Assembly (NCBI RefSeq): GCF_003233845.1
Contig: NZ_QKRB01000010.1
Location: forward strand, 1 to 64,000
Direction of reading: 5' to 3'
From: Paenibacillus sambharensis
GTDB lineage: Bacteria > Bacillota > Bacilli > Paenibacillales > Paenibacillaceae
DNA: 64,000 nt
A program made the position numbers and the translations under genes. Positions within the stretch are counted from its first letter, which is position 1, and each line of letters starts with the position of its first letter. Shown here one piece after another: positions 45,963 through 55,276 of this stretch. Below the pieces are notes generated by a model that was not told where the DNA came from, ran no database searches, and saw only the letters and a list, made by a program, of their open reading frames with translations.

Positions 45963-46284
45963 GAACCCGGAGCTCGTAAAGGATTGCGTGAACGCGAGAA
46001 GACTAACCCGGCTGTTCAATCAGTCGCTTGAAACGGATGATCAGCAAAGGATGAAGCTGCTCAAGGAGCTGCTTGGTTCGACGGGTAATCAAATCTATGC
46101 GGAGCCGGTATTTCGGTGCGATTACGGCTATAACATCCATGCGGGTGAGAATTTCTATGCAAACCTTGGCTGTGTATTCATTGGCAGCAATGCCGTTATT
46201 GCTTCTGGGGCGGTCGTCACAAAGAATATGCCGGGTAACACGGTGGTGGGCGGCATCCCGGCAGCGGTCATCAAACAGCTCTGA
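45963..46284 (+). pseudogene. Decayed maltose O-acetyltransferase (maa-like), 5'-truncated and internally deleted
   Basis: The translation resembles the Maa/NodL/LacA acetyltransferase family (about 185 residues): from NPELVKDCVNARRLTRLFNQ through EPVFRCDYGYNIHAGENFY, then GCVF is joined directly to IGSNAVIASGAVVTK and GGIPAAVIKQL. The N-terminal ~15 residues are missing at the end of the GGDEF gene. About 60-70 residues of the left-handed beta-helix, including the usual catalytic His region, are missing at a junction near 46177-46185, in frame. No start with a ribosome site is clear except GTG 45988. Most likely non-functional. Confidence 0.8.
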
Positions 46285-46490
46285 TAACCCGGGGGTTACA
46301 CGAGCGAGCGAGGGCCTCAAACAGGCAGATATACGGTGAACTGTGGGAGTAGTGATGAACAGGTTAATTTATGCTATAATTTCGTTAGAAACAAGTGAAA
46401 GGTTAGTTGGGGTATGCCTGTAAGCAGTCACGGCAGATTTAACGGCCTAGCAGTGTGGCGCAAAGCCTATACATCAGGAGGGATGCGAGG

Positions 46491-47552
46491 ATGGAGATTG
46501 GAATAAGCACATTTGTTGAGACGTCGCCGGATGTAGAGACGGGCGAAGTCATGAGCCACGCGCAGCGGCTGCGCGAGGTTGTGGAAGAGATTGTGCTGGC
46601 GGATAAGGTCGGCCTTGACGTGTACGGTGTCGGCGAGCATCACCGCAAGGATTACGCGGCATCTTCCCCGGCTGTCGTGCTGGCGGCAGCGGCCTCACAG
46701 ACGGCCCGTATCCGTCTGACCAGCGCGGTTACCGTGCTCTCATCAGCGGACCCTGTGCGCGTGTTTCAGGACTTCGCGACGCTGGATGGATTATCGAACG
46801 GGCGTGCCGAGATCATGGCGGGACGGGGCTCATTCATTGAATCCTTCCCCTTGTTCGGCTACGATCTGGATGACTATAACGAATTATTCGATGAGAAGCT
46901 GGAGCTGCTGCTTAAGCTTCGGGCTTCCGAGAAGGTAACCTGGCGGGGCGGGCACCGGCCGGCCATTCAGGATCTGGGGGTATATCCACGGCCCGTACAA
47001 GACCCTCTTCCGGTATGGATCGGGAGCGGAGGCAATGCGGAATCGGTCGTGCGGGCGGGTCTCTTAGGTCTGCCGCTGGTCCTGGCCATTATCGGCGGAA
47101 GCCCGCTGCAGTTTGCGCCGCTTGTACAGCTCTATAAGAGGGCAGCTGCGCAAGCCGGCCATGATGTATCCAAGCTTCCTGTAGCTTCCCACTCGCATGG
47201 GTTTATTGCAGAGACTACGGAAGCGGCCGCTGACAAGTTCTTCCCTTCCACTCAGCAGGTCATGAATATGCTGGGACGTGAACGGGGCTGGGGTCATTAT
47301 AGCCGGGACTCATACGATGCGGCCCGCGGCGTGGAAGGGGCTCTGTACGTCGGGGATCCGGAGACAGTCGCCCGCAAGATTATCAATCTTCGCAAGCATG
47401 TCGGCATTACAAGGTTCTTCCTGCATGTACCGCTAGGCACCATGCCGCATGAGGACGTGATGCGGGCAATCGAACTGCTGGGGACCGAAGTTGCTCCGAG
47501 AGTACGGGAGGAGATTGCACGGTGGGAAGCGGAAACGGGCGGTAACGTATAA
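46491..47552 (+). CDS. LLM class flavin-dependent oxidoreductase
   Basis: Bacterial luciferase-like monooxygenase family, 353 residues, TIM-barrel using FMNH2 from a separate reductase. Start MEIGISTFVETSPD; ATG 46491 follows AGGAGGG by eight bases. Family marks: VYGVGEHHRKDYAASSP, TSAVTVLSSADPVRVFQDFATLD, GRAEIMAGRGSF, PVWIGSGGNAES, VGDPETVARKI. Alone in its transcription unit between a pseudogene and a strong terminator. Substrate not known. Confidence 0.92.
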   Translation: MEIGISTFVETSPDVETGEVMSHAQRLREVVEEIVLADKVGLDVYGVGEHHRKDYAASSPAVVLAAAASQTARIRLTSAVTVLSSADPVRVFQDFATLDGLSNGRAEIMAGRGSFIESFPLFGYDLDDYNELFDEKLELLLKLRASEKVTWRGGHRPAIQDLGVYPRPVQDPLPVWIGSGGNAESVVRAGLLGLPLVLAIIGGSPLQFAPLVQLYKRAAAQAGHDVSKLPVASHSHGFIAETTEAAADKFFPSTQQVMNMLGRERGWGHYSRDSYDAARGVEGALYVGDPETVARKIINLRKHVGITRFFLHVPLGTMPHEDVMRAIELLGTEVAPRVREEIARWEAETGGNV

Positions 47553-47648
47553 GACGGATAGGTAAAGAGGTCAGGCTGGAAGAAGCAGTCGTATCAACAA
47601 GGATGAATAAGTCACCTATAAGTAAATATATATAACATATCGGAAGAA

Positions 47649-47695
47649 AAAATAAACCTTATGTCATATTAATTGACATAAGGTTTATTTTGTTT
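47649..47695. terminator. Long perfect hairpin, terminator
   Basis: Inverted repeat AAATAAACCTTATGTCA / TGACATAAGGTTTATTT with a 7-base loop, followed by TTTGTTTC. Can work in either direction. Confidence 0.8.
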
Positions 47696-47821
47696 CATAT
47701 TATGGGTAGGTGAAGGTGATTTCCAGGGCCATAGCCTGTTGGTTTACGATTGTTTACAGCTGTCAGATACGGAGAACCTTAGTCTGTTCCCAAGGATTGA
47801 TTCTAAGTGTGAGGTGAGGAG

Positions 47822-48943
47822 TTGGGTACTTTGAAGCGTACGCCGCTGTTTCCGCTCTATACGGAGCACCCGGGGGTCCGGTGTATTGATTTTGGGGGCT
47901 GGGAGCTGCCGGGGCAGTTCAGCGGTATCGGATTAGAGCACGCTGCGGTGCGTGAACGGGCAGCATTATTTGACGTTTCCCATATGGGTGAGATATGGGT
48001 CACAGGCCGTCACGCGGAAGCTTATGTACAGCAGATGACAACCAATGATGTAACCCGCTTAACCGATGGTGCCGCACAATACACGCTGATGTGCAATACG
48101 GAGGGCGGTACAGTTGATGATCTGCTTGTCTATCGGGTAACAGCAGAGCGGTATATGCTGGTGGTCAATGCGGCTAACATTGAGAAAGATTATGAATGGC
48201 TTAAGCAGCATCTGCTGCCAGACGTTGCGCTTGAGGATCGTTCCGAAGTGACCGCACTGCTTGCCCTGCAGGGTCCCTTGGCGGGTACGGTATTATCCCA
48301 GCTTATAGACGACCCTGCTGTACATAACCTGGCGCCGTTCCACTTCCTGCCGGAGGTGGCGATTAGCGGCTGCAAGGTCCTGCTGTCGCGAACGGGATAC
48401 ACAGGCGAGAACGGATATGAGATCTACGCCGATGCCGCAGATGCCCCGCTGCTCTGGCGGGCGCTTATGCAGGCGGGTGAGCCTGAAGGACTGGTCCCAG
48501 CAGGACTTGGAGCAAGGGATACGCTGCGGTTTGAAGCCTGTCTTCCGCTGTACGGACAGGAGCTGTCTCTGTCCATTTCCCCGCTGGAAGCCGGTCTCGG
48601 CATGTTCGTGAAGCTGGATAAAGCCGGCGGCTTTATTGGGCGGGAAGCCTTGCGCCAGCAGAAGGAAACAGGTCTTAAGCGGAAGCTCGCCGGCATCGAA
48701 ATGCTGGAAAGGGGCATACCCCGGTCTCACTACCCGGTTTATGCCGAGGGCCGGCTTATAGGCGAAGTTACATCAGGGACGCAGTCGCTGACCTTGAAAC
48801 GGAATTTGGGGCTTGCGCTTCTGGAGATTGGCCACACAGCGGTTGGAGCCGAAGTGGAAGTGGAGATTCGGGGCAAACGGCTTAAGGCTGCGGTAGTGAA
48901 GACACCGTTTTATCGCAGGCCATTACCTGGCAAAGGAGTTTAA
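47822..48943 (+). CDS. gcvT: Glycine cleavage system T protein (aminomethyltransferase)
   Basis: Tetrahydrofolate-dependent aminomethyltransferase that takes the aminomethyl group from lipoyl-GcvH to give methylene-THF and ammonia. 373 residues, TTG start after GAGGTGAGGAG. Blocks: FDVSHMGEIWVTG, NAANIEKDYEWL, SRTGYTGENGYEIY, GLGARDTLRFEACLPLYGQEL. First of four gcv genes; its stop overlaps the next start. Confidence 0.96.
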   Translation: MGTLKRTPLFPLYTEHPGVRCIDFGGWELPGQFSGIGLEHAAVRERAALFDVSHMGEIWVTGRHAEAYVQQMTTNDVTRLTDGAAQYTLMCNTEGGTVDDLLVYRVTAERYMLVVNAANIEKDYEWLKQHLLPDVALEDRSEVTALLALQGPLAGTVLSQLIDDPAVHNLAPFHFLPEVAISGCKVLLSRTGYTGENGYEIYADAADAPLLWRALMQAGEPEGLVPAGLGARDTLRFEACLPLYGQELSLSISPLEAGLGMFVKLDKAGGFIGREALRQQKETGLKRKLAGIEMLERGIPRSHYPVYAEGRLIGEVTSGTQSLTLKRNLGLALLEIGHTAVGAEVEVEIRGKRLKAAVVKTPFYRRPLPGKGV

Positions 48944-50301
48944 TGATGAATAAGCATCGTTATTTGCCTATGACGGATGAGGACCAGGCGGAAATGCTGG
49001 CCGCCATCGGCGCAGGCGAGGTTCAGGATTTGTTTGCAGACATTCCGGCTGGGGTGAGGTATGAAGGGGCTCTGCGCATGTCTGAAGCCATGAGTGAGTC
49101 GGAACTGCTGCAGCATATGAAGGAGCTGGCAGGCCGCAATGCGGATGCGGAGCGGTACATCAGCTTCCTCGGGGCAGGCATTTATGATCATCGTATACCG
49201 GTTGTCATACCGCATATTTTATCGAGATCGGAGTTCTATACCGCCTACACGCCATACCAGCCGGAGATTAGCCAGGGCGAGCTGCAGGCTATCTTCGAAT
49301 TTCAGTCGTATATGTGTGAGCTGACGGGGATGAAGGTGGCCAATGCGAGCATGTACGACGGGGCGACGGCGCTGGCAGAAGCAGCCGCACTGGCAAGTGC
49401 AGCCACGGGGCGAAGCCGGATTCTGTTATCGCGCACTGTACATCCGGAAGCGAGAGCGATCGTGAGTACCGCCGCCAAGGGATTAGGACTGGAAATAGTG
49501 GAAGTCGGATACCGCAATGGGGTAACCGATCTTACGGAACTGGAGAACATGGCTGGCGACAGTGCAGCGGCTGTTCTGGTACAGACGCCCAACTTCTTTG
49601 GCTGTATCGAGGATATCGAGGCCATCGGCCGGATTGTTCATGATCGCGGGGGGCTGCTTGTAACAAGCTGCAATCCGCTGTCCCTGGGCCTGCTGGAAGC
49701 CCCGGGCAATCTGGGGGCGGACGTGGTGGTAGGCGACGCGCAGCCGCTTGGTATCCCGGCGTCGCTTGGCGGTCCGACCTGCGGATTCTTCGCCGTATCC
49801 GAAGCGCTCATGCGCCGTATGCCCGGGCGTATAGTCGGTCAGACGGTTGATAAGGAAGGGAAGAGGGGATTTGTACTGACGCTGCAGGCCCGGGAGCAGC
49901 ATATCCGGCGGGAGAAGGCGACCTCCAACATCTGCTCGAATCAAGCGCTGCTTGCTCTCTGTGCATCTGTCTATTTGTCAGTAATGGGAAAAGCGGGCTT
50001 GCAGGAGGTGGCGGAGCAGAACTATCGCAAGGCCCGGTATACCGCTGGCCGGGTGGCAGCCGTTCCGGGATTGTCGCTGGCATTTGAGGCGCCTTTCTTT
50101 AATGAATTGGTCATTAAGCTGCCGGAAGGCACAGCCCCGGATGATCTCTCCGCCAAGCTGCTGCAGGTCGGCTACATTGGCGGATTGAACCTTGGGCGGG
50201 ATTATCCCGAGCTGGCTGGCCACATGCTGGTTGCGGTTACCGAGCGCAGGTCGAAGGCGGAGATTGATGGCTTTATTAGGGAAATGGGGGCTGGGCAATG
50301 A
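48943..50301 (+). CDS. gcvPA: Glycine dehydrogenase (decarboxylating) subunit 1
   Basis: N-terminal half of the split P-protein, 452 residues, PLP enzyme subunit that together with GcvPB decarboxylates glycine onto lipoyl-GcvH. Family blocks: [70 protein letters not shown]. Start overlaps the gcvT stop; 3' end overlaps gcvPB by four bases. Confidence 0.96.
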   Translation: MMNKHRYLPMTDEDQAEMLAAIGAGEVQDLFADIPAGVRYEGALRMSEAMSESELLQHMKELAGRNADAERYISFLGAGIYDHRIPVVIPHILSRSEFYTAYTPYQPEISQGELQAIFEFQSYMCELTGMKVANASMYDGATALAEAAALASAATGRSRILLSRTVHPEARAIVSTAAKGLGLEIVEVGYRNGVTDLTELENMAGDSAAAVLVQTPNFFGCIEDIEAIGRIVHDRGGLLVTSCNPLSLGLLEAPGNLGADVVVGDAQPLGIPASLGGPTCGFFAVSEALMRRMPGRIVGQTVDKEGKRGFVLTLQAREQHIRREKATSNICSNQALLALCASVYLSVMGKAGLQEVAEQNYRKARYTAGRVAAVPGLSLAFEAPFFNELVIKLPEGTAPDDLSAKLLQVGYIGGLNLGRDYPELAGHMLVAVTERRSKAEIDGFIREMGAGQ

Positions 50302-51755
50302 AGCGGGACAAGGCATTGATTTTTGAGATGAGCAGGCCTGGACGGGTTGCTTATTCCCTGCCGGAAAGTGATGTGCCGGAATGCGATGCGGCAGCGGATA
50401 TTCCGGTGCATCTGCTGAGGCGCCAGCCGGCCGCCCTGCCGGAGGTCTATGAAGTAGATGTCATTCGTCACTATACGGAGCTGTCGCGCCGGAACTTCGG
50501 CGTGGATAACGGCTTCTATCCGCTTGGCTCCTGCACGATGAAATATAACCCGAAGCTCAACGAGGAGGCAGCTCGTCTGGCGGGATTTGCGAGCATTCAC
50601 CCTTATCAGCCGGAAGAGAGCATCCAGGGGGCGCTGGAGCTTCTCTATACGCTGCAGCAGGATCTGGCCGAGCTGACGGGGATGGATCAGATGACGCTGC
50701 AGCCTGCGGCCGGCGCGCACGGGGAATGGACCGGTCTGATGCTGATCAGAGCATATCATGAGAGCCGCGGCGAGAAGCGGACCAAGGTAATTGTTCCGGA
50801 TTCTTCACACGGGACGAATCCTGCAAGCGCCACGGCTGCAGGCTTCGAGACGATAACGATCCCGTCGAATAGCAAGGGGCTGGTGGATCTCGACAGGCTG
50901 CGTGCTGCAGCGGGGCCGGATACAGCTGCCCTTATGCTCACGAATCCGAACACACTGGGACTGTTTGAGGAGCAGATTGTGGAGATCGCGGCCATTGTCC
51001 ATGAGGCCGGAGGCTTGCTGTACTACGATGGAGCCAATTCGAATGCCATCATGGGGATAGCACGGCCTGGTGATATGGGCTTTGACGTTGTGCATCTCAA
51101 CCTGCACAAGACGATGAGCACGCCTCACGGGGGCGGAGGGCCTGGAGCCGGACCGGTCGGCGTGAAGAGCAGGCTGATTCCCTTCCTTCCAAGACCAATC
51201 GTCAGCCGCCGGGAGGATGGAACCTATTATTGGGATTATGACCGTCCACAGTCCATCGGCAGGGTGAAAGCTTATTACGGCAACTTCGGCATACTGGTGC
51301 GGGCCTATGCCTATATCCGCAGCTATGGACCGGAAGGACTCAGACGGGTATCGGAATGCGCCGTGCTGAATGCCAACTACATGCTGAAGCGGCTGGCTCC
51401 CTACTTCGATGTCCCATATCCGGGCATTTGCAAGCATGAATTTGTTCTGTCCGGAAGAAGGCTGAAGGCATACGGCGTGCGGACGCTGGATGTGGCGAAG
51501 CGGCTGCTCGATTTCGGCTATCACCCGCCGACGATTTATTTTCCGCTGAATGTTGAGGAATGCCTGATGATTGAGCCGACGGAGACCGAGAGCAAGGAAA
51601 CGATGGATGCCTTCATTGATACGATGATCCGGATAGTCCATGAAGCGCAGTCGGACCCGCAGCTGCTGCTGGACGCGCCTCATACTACGGTCGTGAAACG
51701 GCTGAATGAGACACAGGCGGCCCGTAAGCCTGTCCTGAACTGTACCTGCGGCTGA
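50298..51755 (+). CDS. gcvPB: Glycine dehydrogenase (decarboxylating) subunit 2
   Basis: C-terminal half of the P-protein, 485 residues, carrying the PLP lysine K271 in [20 protein letters not shown]. Other marks: [51 protein letters not shown]. Forms the active P complex with GcvPA. Four-base overlap with gcvPA. Confidence 0.97.
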   Translation: MKRDKALIFEMSRPGRVAYSLPESDVPECDAAADIPVHLLRRQPAALPEVYEVDVIRHYTELSRRNFGVDNGFYPLGSCTMKYNPKLNEEAARLAGFASIHPYQPEESIQGALELLYTLQQDLAELTGMDQMTLQPAAGAHGEWTGLMLIRAYHESRGEKRTKVIVPDSSHGTNPASATAAGFETITIPSNSKGLVDLDRLRAAAGPDTAALMLTNPNTLGLFEEQIVEIAAIVHEAGGLLYYDGANSNAIMGIARPGDMGFDVVHLNLHKTMSTPHGGGGPGAGPVGVKSRLIPFLPRPIVSRREDGTYYWDYDRPQSIGRVKAYYGNFGILVRAYAYIRSYGPEGLRRVSECAVLNANYMLKRLAPYFDVPYPGICKHEFVLSGRRLKAYGVRTLDVAKRLLDFGYHPPTIYFPLNVEECLMIEPTETESKETMDAFIDTMIRIVHEAQSDPQLLLDAPHTTVVKRLNETQAARKPVLNCTCG

Positions 51756-51798
51756 CAGCCGGACTGCCAATATCAAGTGAGAAAGAGGAGAATGCGTG

Positions 51799-52188
51799 AT
51801 GAGTGTAGTTAAGGATAATTGCGTATACAGCCATGAGCATGAATGGGCAGCCGGAGCAGAGGGCCAGACGGTGCGAATTGGCATATCCGATCATGCACAG
51901 AGCCAGCTTGGCGATATCGTCTTCGTGGAGCTGCCGCAGCTGGGGGCGAAGGTTGATGCCGGGGACAGCATCGGTTCGATCGAGTCGGTGAAGACGGTAT
52001 CCGAGCTGTACAGCCCGGTTAGCGGGACGGTTAAGCGAGTCAACGAGACGCTGCTTGAGCAGCCGGAGCTGATTAACGAACAGCCGTATGAAGGCGGCTG
52101 GATTGCCGAGGTTGAAGTCGAAGGCCAAGTGGATGAGGCGCTCGCAGCGCTGCTGACTGCTGAGAAGTACCGGGAGCTTGTGGAGTAG
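51799..52188 (+). CDS. gcvH: Glycine cleavage system H protein
   Basis: Lipoyl carrier shuttling the aminomethyl intermediate between P, T and L proteins; also a possible lipoyl donor in Gram-positives. 129 residues. Lipoylated K65 in [21 protein letters not shown] 51796 or ATG 51799 as start; AGAGGAG fits both. Being last in the gcv operon is unlike B. subtilis, where gcvH lies elsewhere. A strong terminator follows. Confidence 0.96.
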   Translation: MSVVKDNCVYSHEHEWAAGAEGQTVRIGISDHAQSQLGDIVFVELPQLGAKVDAGDSIGSIESVKTVSELYSPVSGTVKRVNETLLEQPELINEQPYEGGWIAEVEVEGQVDEALAALLTAEKYRELVE

Positions 52189-52203
52189 CACTCTAGCCGC
52201 AAA

Positions 52204-52246
52204 GGGGACGAAGGACAACCAAGCGGATGTCCTTCGTCCCTTTTTT
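52204..52246 (+). terminator. Terminator after gcvH
   Basis: Stem GGGACGAAGGACA / TGTCCTTCGTCCC, ten-base loop, six T. Confidence 0.92.
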
Positions 52247-52288
52247 AAGATAATGCACAATCCGGCAGCCTAAGCGTCGTTCCGCGAC

Positions 52289-52747
52289 CTATTTACCGGG
52301 GTCCTGCCAAGCATTAAATTTGTTGCCGTCCGGGTCCTTAAATATGAACTGCAGGCCGCAGCTGTCATAATCGGTGAGCGGTTCCACTTCCGCCCCTTGT
52401 TCACGAAGTTTCTTGTGCAGCTCGACGATATTCTCGACCTCGAAAGTCAGAGAGAACATCTCGAAGCCAGTGCCGTTCCACTGATCCGTCATAAAATTAG
52501 CCGTCCTGGGAGCTGTGGTCTCCAGCAGGAACAGCCACTGGCCATTGCCAAGCACAAGGATGGCACCATCCGGCTCGCGCTTGCGGACGGTCAGTCCTAA
52601 GGTCTCCCCGTACCACTTCACAGAGCGTTCCAGATTGGATACCGGCAAATAATTGCACAGCACTCTTGTAAGCAGGGGCTTAGCCGCTGTCTGTTCCTGC
52701 AGCGCCTGCTGTTCTTGCTGTACTTCGTTCCCGCGATTCTCCGTCAT
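52289..52747 (-). CDS. VOC (glyoxalase/bleomycin resistance) family protein
   Basis: 152 residues: a Gln/Glu-rich tail (about 1-24) and a VOC fold (about 25-150) with CNYLPVSNLERSVKWYGETL and the C-terminal FKDPDGNKFNAW. Metal-ligand positions of glyoxalase I are not all obvious. AGGAGAGGTGG precedes the ATG. It lies 84 bases after an ECF sigma gene whose own C-terminus is a VOC domain, on the same strand, which suggests a functional relation (inference). Confidence 0.88.
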   Translation of the reverse strand: MTENRGNEVQQEQQALQEQTAAKPLLTRVLCNYLPVSNLERSVKWYGETLGLTVRKREPDGAILVLGNGQWLFLLETTAPRTANFMTDQWNGTGFEMFSLTFEVENIVELHKKLREQGAEVEPLTDYDSCGLQFIFKDPDGNKFNAWQDPGK

Positions 52748-52831
52748 GTTTGTCCACCTCTCCTGTTTAATAATGCACTCCCTATATAGACGACGCCAAG
52801 CTTCCAGATCCGTCGCATCACCGCAAAATAA

Positions 52832-53764
52832 TTATCCGGGCGCCATGGCGCTGTATTTGTTCCCGTCAGGATCGTAGAAGATAAAACAGCTTCCCAGCCA
52901 TTCATCCTGCGTAATTGGTTCGGTAACGACACCGCTTGCATTCAGCTGAGACCAGCAGGCTGCTGCATCGTATACAGCGAACGAGAGAAGGGGCTGCGCC
53001 GGAGGCGTATGATTTGCACACTCCAGCACATACAGCTGCTGGCCTGTGCCAAGCTCAAGATTACCCTGTGGGGTTCTAGCCAGCTGAAAATGGGCTGCGA
53101 ACCAATCCATTGTCCGTTCCTTGTTCACAGCTGGTATATAGAAGTGGCCCATGCGCTTTAATACATATTGACTGACGCGCTCCTCGAACGGAGAACCCAG
53201 GCAGCAGGAGCGGAAGTAGGATTCAAAATCTCCAGCCAATTGCCGCTTCAGCGTCTCTCTGGCACGTCTAATCCTGCTCTCTACAGCGGAGAGGGAGAGG
53301 TTCAGAAACTGACCGATCTCCTTCATGGGCCAGTCGCTGACATAATAGAGAGCAACCGCGGACCTGCTTTTCTCCTCCAGGCACTGCATAGCCGCCCAAA
53401 CTGCCTCCTGCAGCTCATGATGTTCAAGCCAGCTGTGCACTTGGTCCGAAGAGGGAGCGAGCGCTTCATCTAGAGGCAGTGGGGTGCGTCGTCTCTTCAT
53501 CATATCAAGACTTGTCCGGTGGGTAATGGTGTAGAGCCAGCTTCCAAGCCGTTCTTTACTTTTCAAGGTGTGTAGTCTGCTGTAGCTCTTGGCAAATGCC
53601 TCCTGCACAGCATCCTGCGCTTCATGGTAATCACCCAGTATACTGAACGCCGCAGACAGCATAGCGTTGGAATACCGGTGGACAATATTCCGGAAGGCTT
53701 CGAAGTCTCCGGCTGCCGCTTGTTCCGCAAGCTGCATATCGGACGAATGCGTTTGGTCTGGCAA
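52832..53764 (-). CDS. ECF sigma factor fused to a VOC domain
   Basis: 310 residues, TTG start after AAGAGGTGATC. Sigma region 2 at about 10-85 (AGDFEAFRNIVHRYSNAM; DAVQEAFAKSYSRL; WLYTITHRTSLDMMKRR), region 4 at about 115-170 (SAVALYYVSDWPMKEIGQFL; LSAVESRIRRARETLKRQL). A C-terminal domain of about 110 residues reads as VOC (MGHFYIPAVNKERTMDWFA; FIFYDPDGNKYSAM). No anti-sigma gene is adjacent, so the fused domain may regulate the sigma factor, as extra domains do in ECF41 and ECF42 (those carry other domains). Target promoters unknown. Confidence 0.9.
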   Translation of the reverse strand: MPDQTHSSDMQLAEQAAAGDFEAFRNIVHRYSNAMLSAAFSILGDYHEAQDAVQEAFAKSYSRLHTLKSKERLGSWLYTITHRTSLDMMKRRRTPLPLDEALAPSSDQVHSWLEHHELQEAVWAAMQCLEEKSRSAVALYYVSDWPMKEIGQFLNLSLSAVESRIRRARETLKRQLAGDFESYFRSCCLGSPFEERVSQYVLKRMGHFYIPAVNKERTMDWFAAHFQLARTPQGNLELGTGQQLYVLECANHTPPAQPLLSFAVYDAAACWSQLNASGVVTEPITQDEWLGSCFIFYDPDGNKYSAMAPG

Positions 53765-53878
53765 GCGATCACCTCTTGTGTGGGTTAAAGATGGTTTGGC
53801 TTTATTTTACAGCATACCGGTTGACGGTGGACAGTACTTTTCATTGTGTGGGAACAGCCGGATGAGGTTATTTCGATA

Positions 53879-53913
53879 TAAAAAGGAGCCTTAGCCCTGG
53901 CGGCTAAAGCTCC
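53879..53913 (-). terminator. Terminator after the Dabb gene (minus strand)
   Basis: On the minus strand stem GGAGC.TTAGCC / GGCTAA.GCTCC followed by TTTTT, just after the Dabb stop codon. Confidence 0.85.
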
Positions 53914-53928
53914 CCTCGCAGATCATGA

Positions 53929-54222
53929 CTAGATATCGATGTCGGCACCGATGCTGTCGAGCCGGCCAGCCTCGCCGATAAAGGCAACAACGGCTTGATG
54001 CTCGGCGTGTACCGTATAGGCATCCACAGCCTGCTGGTTCTCGAAGCGGACCATGAGCACAACCTGGTATTCCTTGCTCTTCTCGGACTTGTTCAGCCCG
54101 GCCTGGATCTCCACGATGCCTTCGATCTTGTGCTGCAGAGTCTTGAAACGGTCGACGACCTCGAGCAGCTGTTCCCGGGGAGTCGTCTCTGCGAATTTGA
54201 TTAGTACAGTACGTTGAATCAT
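53929..54222 (-). CDS. Dabb family (stress-responsive A/B barrel) protein
   Basis: Small protein of 97 residues (MIQRTVLIKFAETTPREQL...) with the dimeric alpha/beta barrel pattern: VLIKF at the start, GLNKSEKSKEYQVVLMVRFEN and YTVHAEHQAVVAF in the second half. ATG 54222 has GGGGGA seven bases upstream; the longer frame upstream lacks a site. Own terminator. The fold is known from stress proteins and small enzymes; no substrate can be given. Confidence 0.88.
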   Translation of the reverse strand: MIQRTVLIKFAETTPREQLLEVVDRFKTLQHKIEGIVEIQAGLNKSEKSKEYQVVLMVRFENQQAVDAYTVHAEHQAVVAFIGEAGRLDSIGADIDI

Positions 54223-54364
54223 CCAATAATCCCCCTTGCGTTTGCTTACATTGTACAAGCGCATAGGAAGAAATTCAAATAACCCCGGCAGGCATATATC
54301 CAATTTTCTGCAACTTTCCCAGGGGGGGATTCGTCAGTTGTAAAGGAAGGGAGAGGATAGAATC

Positions 54365-55099
54365 ATGTACAAGATTCACAGAAGCTTCCTGACCGCTGCA
54401 ATGGCCGCCGTACTCATGGTGGTTACGGCATGCGCGAATTCATCGGAACCACCGCCGGAACCGGCCAAGCAGAATCAGAATCAGAATCAGAACCAGGAGC
54501 AGCAGACTCCTGAGGAACAAACCCAAGAGGACCAGGCACCAGAAGTTGCAGAAGATAAGCCGCAGGACCAGGAGGAGCCGGTGGAAGGCCAGCCGCCTAC
54601 CGTCAAGGAAGCTGCGACTACTGTGATTCGAGCGCTTAAGGCAGGCAATATGGAGACGGTGGCACAGTGGGCTCACCTTGAGAAGGGCGTCCGGTTCTCA
54701 CCATACGCATATGTTGATAAGGAAACGGATGTCGTCTTATCGCAGGAGGAGCTTGAGGGAATCATGGATGATTCGAAGAAGCGAGTGTGGCGCACCTACG
54801 CTGGCAGAGGCGATAAGATTGAGATGACGTATGCGGAGTATCATAAGGAATTTGTTTATGATATGGATTACATGGAGAAGGCCGAGGTTGCTGTGAATGA
54901 AGTGCTTGGTGAAGGTACGACAGTCAACAACCTGGACGAAGTTTATCCGCCGGATAACCATGATTATGTCTCCTACTATATTGACGGTGTGAATCCGGAA
55001 TATGAAGGAATGGATTGGGGCAGTCTGCGCCTTGTCTTCGAGGAGATTGGCAGCGACTATGCGCTTGTAGGCATTATTCATGACGAATGGACACCGTGA
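54365..55099 (+). CDS. Lipoprotein with Gln/Glu-rich spacer
   Basis: Extracytoplasmic lipoprotein, 244 residues: signal with lipobox VTAC (C23), a low-complexity Q/N/E/P spacer (about 30-78), then a folded domain of about 165 residues (TVKEAATTVIRALKAGNMET ... VRFSPYAYVD ... LRLVFEEIGSDYALVGIIHDEWTP). I do not know a named family; similar small lipoproteins occur in Bacillus and Paenibacillus. Ends in a strong terminator. Function unknown. Confidence 0.8.
   Translation: MYKIHRSFLTAAMAAVLMVVTACANSSEPPPEPAKQNQNQNQNQEQQTPEEQTQEDQAPEVAEDKPQDQEEPVEGQPPTVKEAATTVIRALKAGNMETVAQWAHLEKGVRFSPYAYVDKETDVVLSQEELEGIMDDSKKRVWRTYAGRGDKIEMTYAEYHKEFVYDMDYMEKAEVAVNEVLGEGTTVNNLDEVYPPDNHDYVSYYIDGVNPEYEGMDWGSLRLVFEEIGSDYALVGIIHDEWTP
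54470..54493 (+). repeat. CAGAAT hexamer repeat in the lipoprotein spacer
   Basis: Four near-exact hexamers encode QNQNQNQN. A coding microsatellite, likely variable in copy number between strains. Confidence 0.7.
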
Positions 55100-55112
55100 C
55101 GATAACAAGGAA

Positions 55113-55150
55113 ACAGCCGCAGCACCCGTGCATGGGTGTCTGCGGCTGTT
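55113..55150. terminator. Terminator after the lipoprotein gene
   Basis: Stem ACAGCCGCAG.CACCC / GGGTG.CTGCGGCTGT, loop of six, weak T-run. Confidence 0.8.
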
Positions 55151-55276
55151 GACATTTTCATATAGATGAACCGCAAGTCTTATGCCGTAATTCATCTCAC
55201 ATCCCTACGGGCTGAACTCGGGTACAATGGCAGGATGAGCAAATGACAATGATAGCTGGAAGCGGGGATAACAAAC

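Noticed and set aside
47692-47821. Glycine riboswitch before gcvT
   Set aside because: The conserved aptamer elements were not seen on reading; only a hairpin terminator of the previous gene precedes it.
50805-51884. Minus-strand open frame of 359 codons across gcvPB and the start of gcvH
   Set aside because: Antisense to two unmistakable gcv genes; no domain recognised.
52748-52831. ECF-type promoter (CGTC -10) before the VOC gene, as a self-target of the ECF-VOC sigma factor
   Set aside because: CGTC-TATATAGG is present, but no matching -35 element lies at 16-17 bases.
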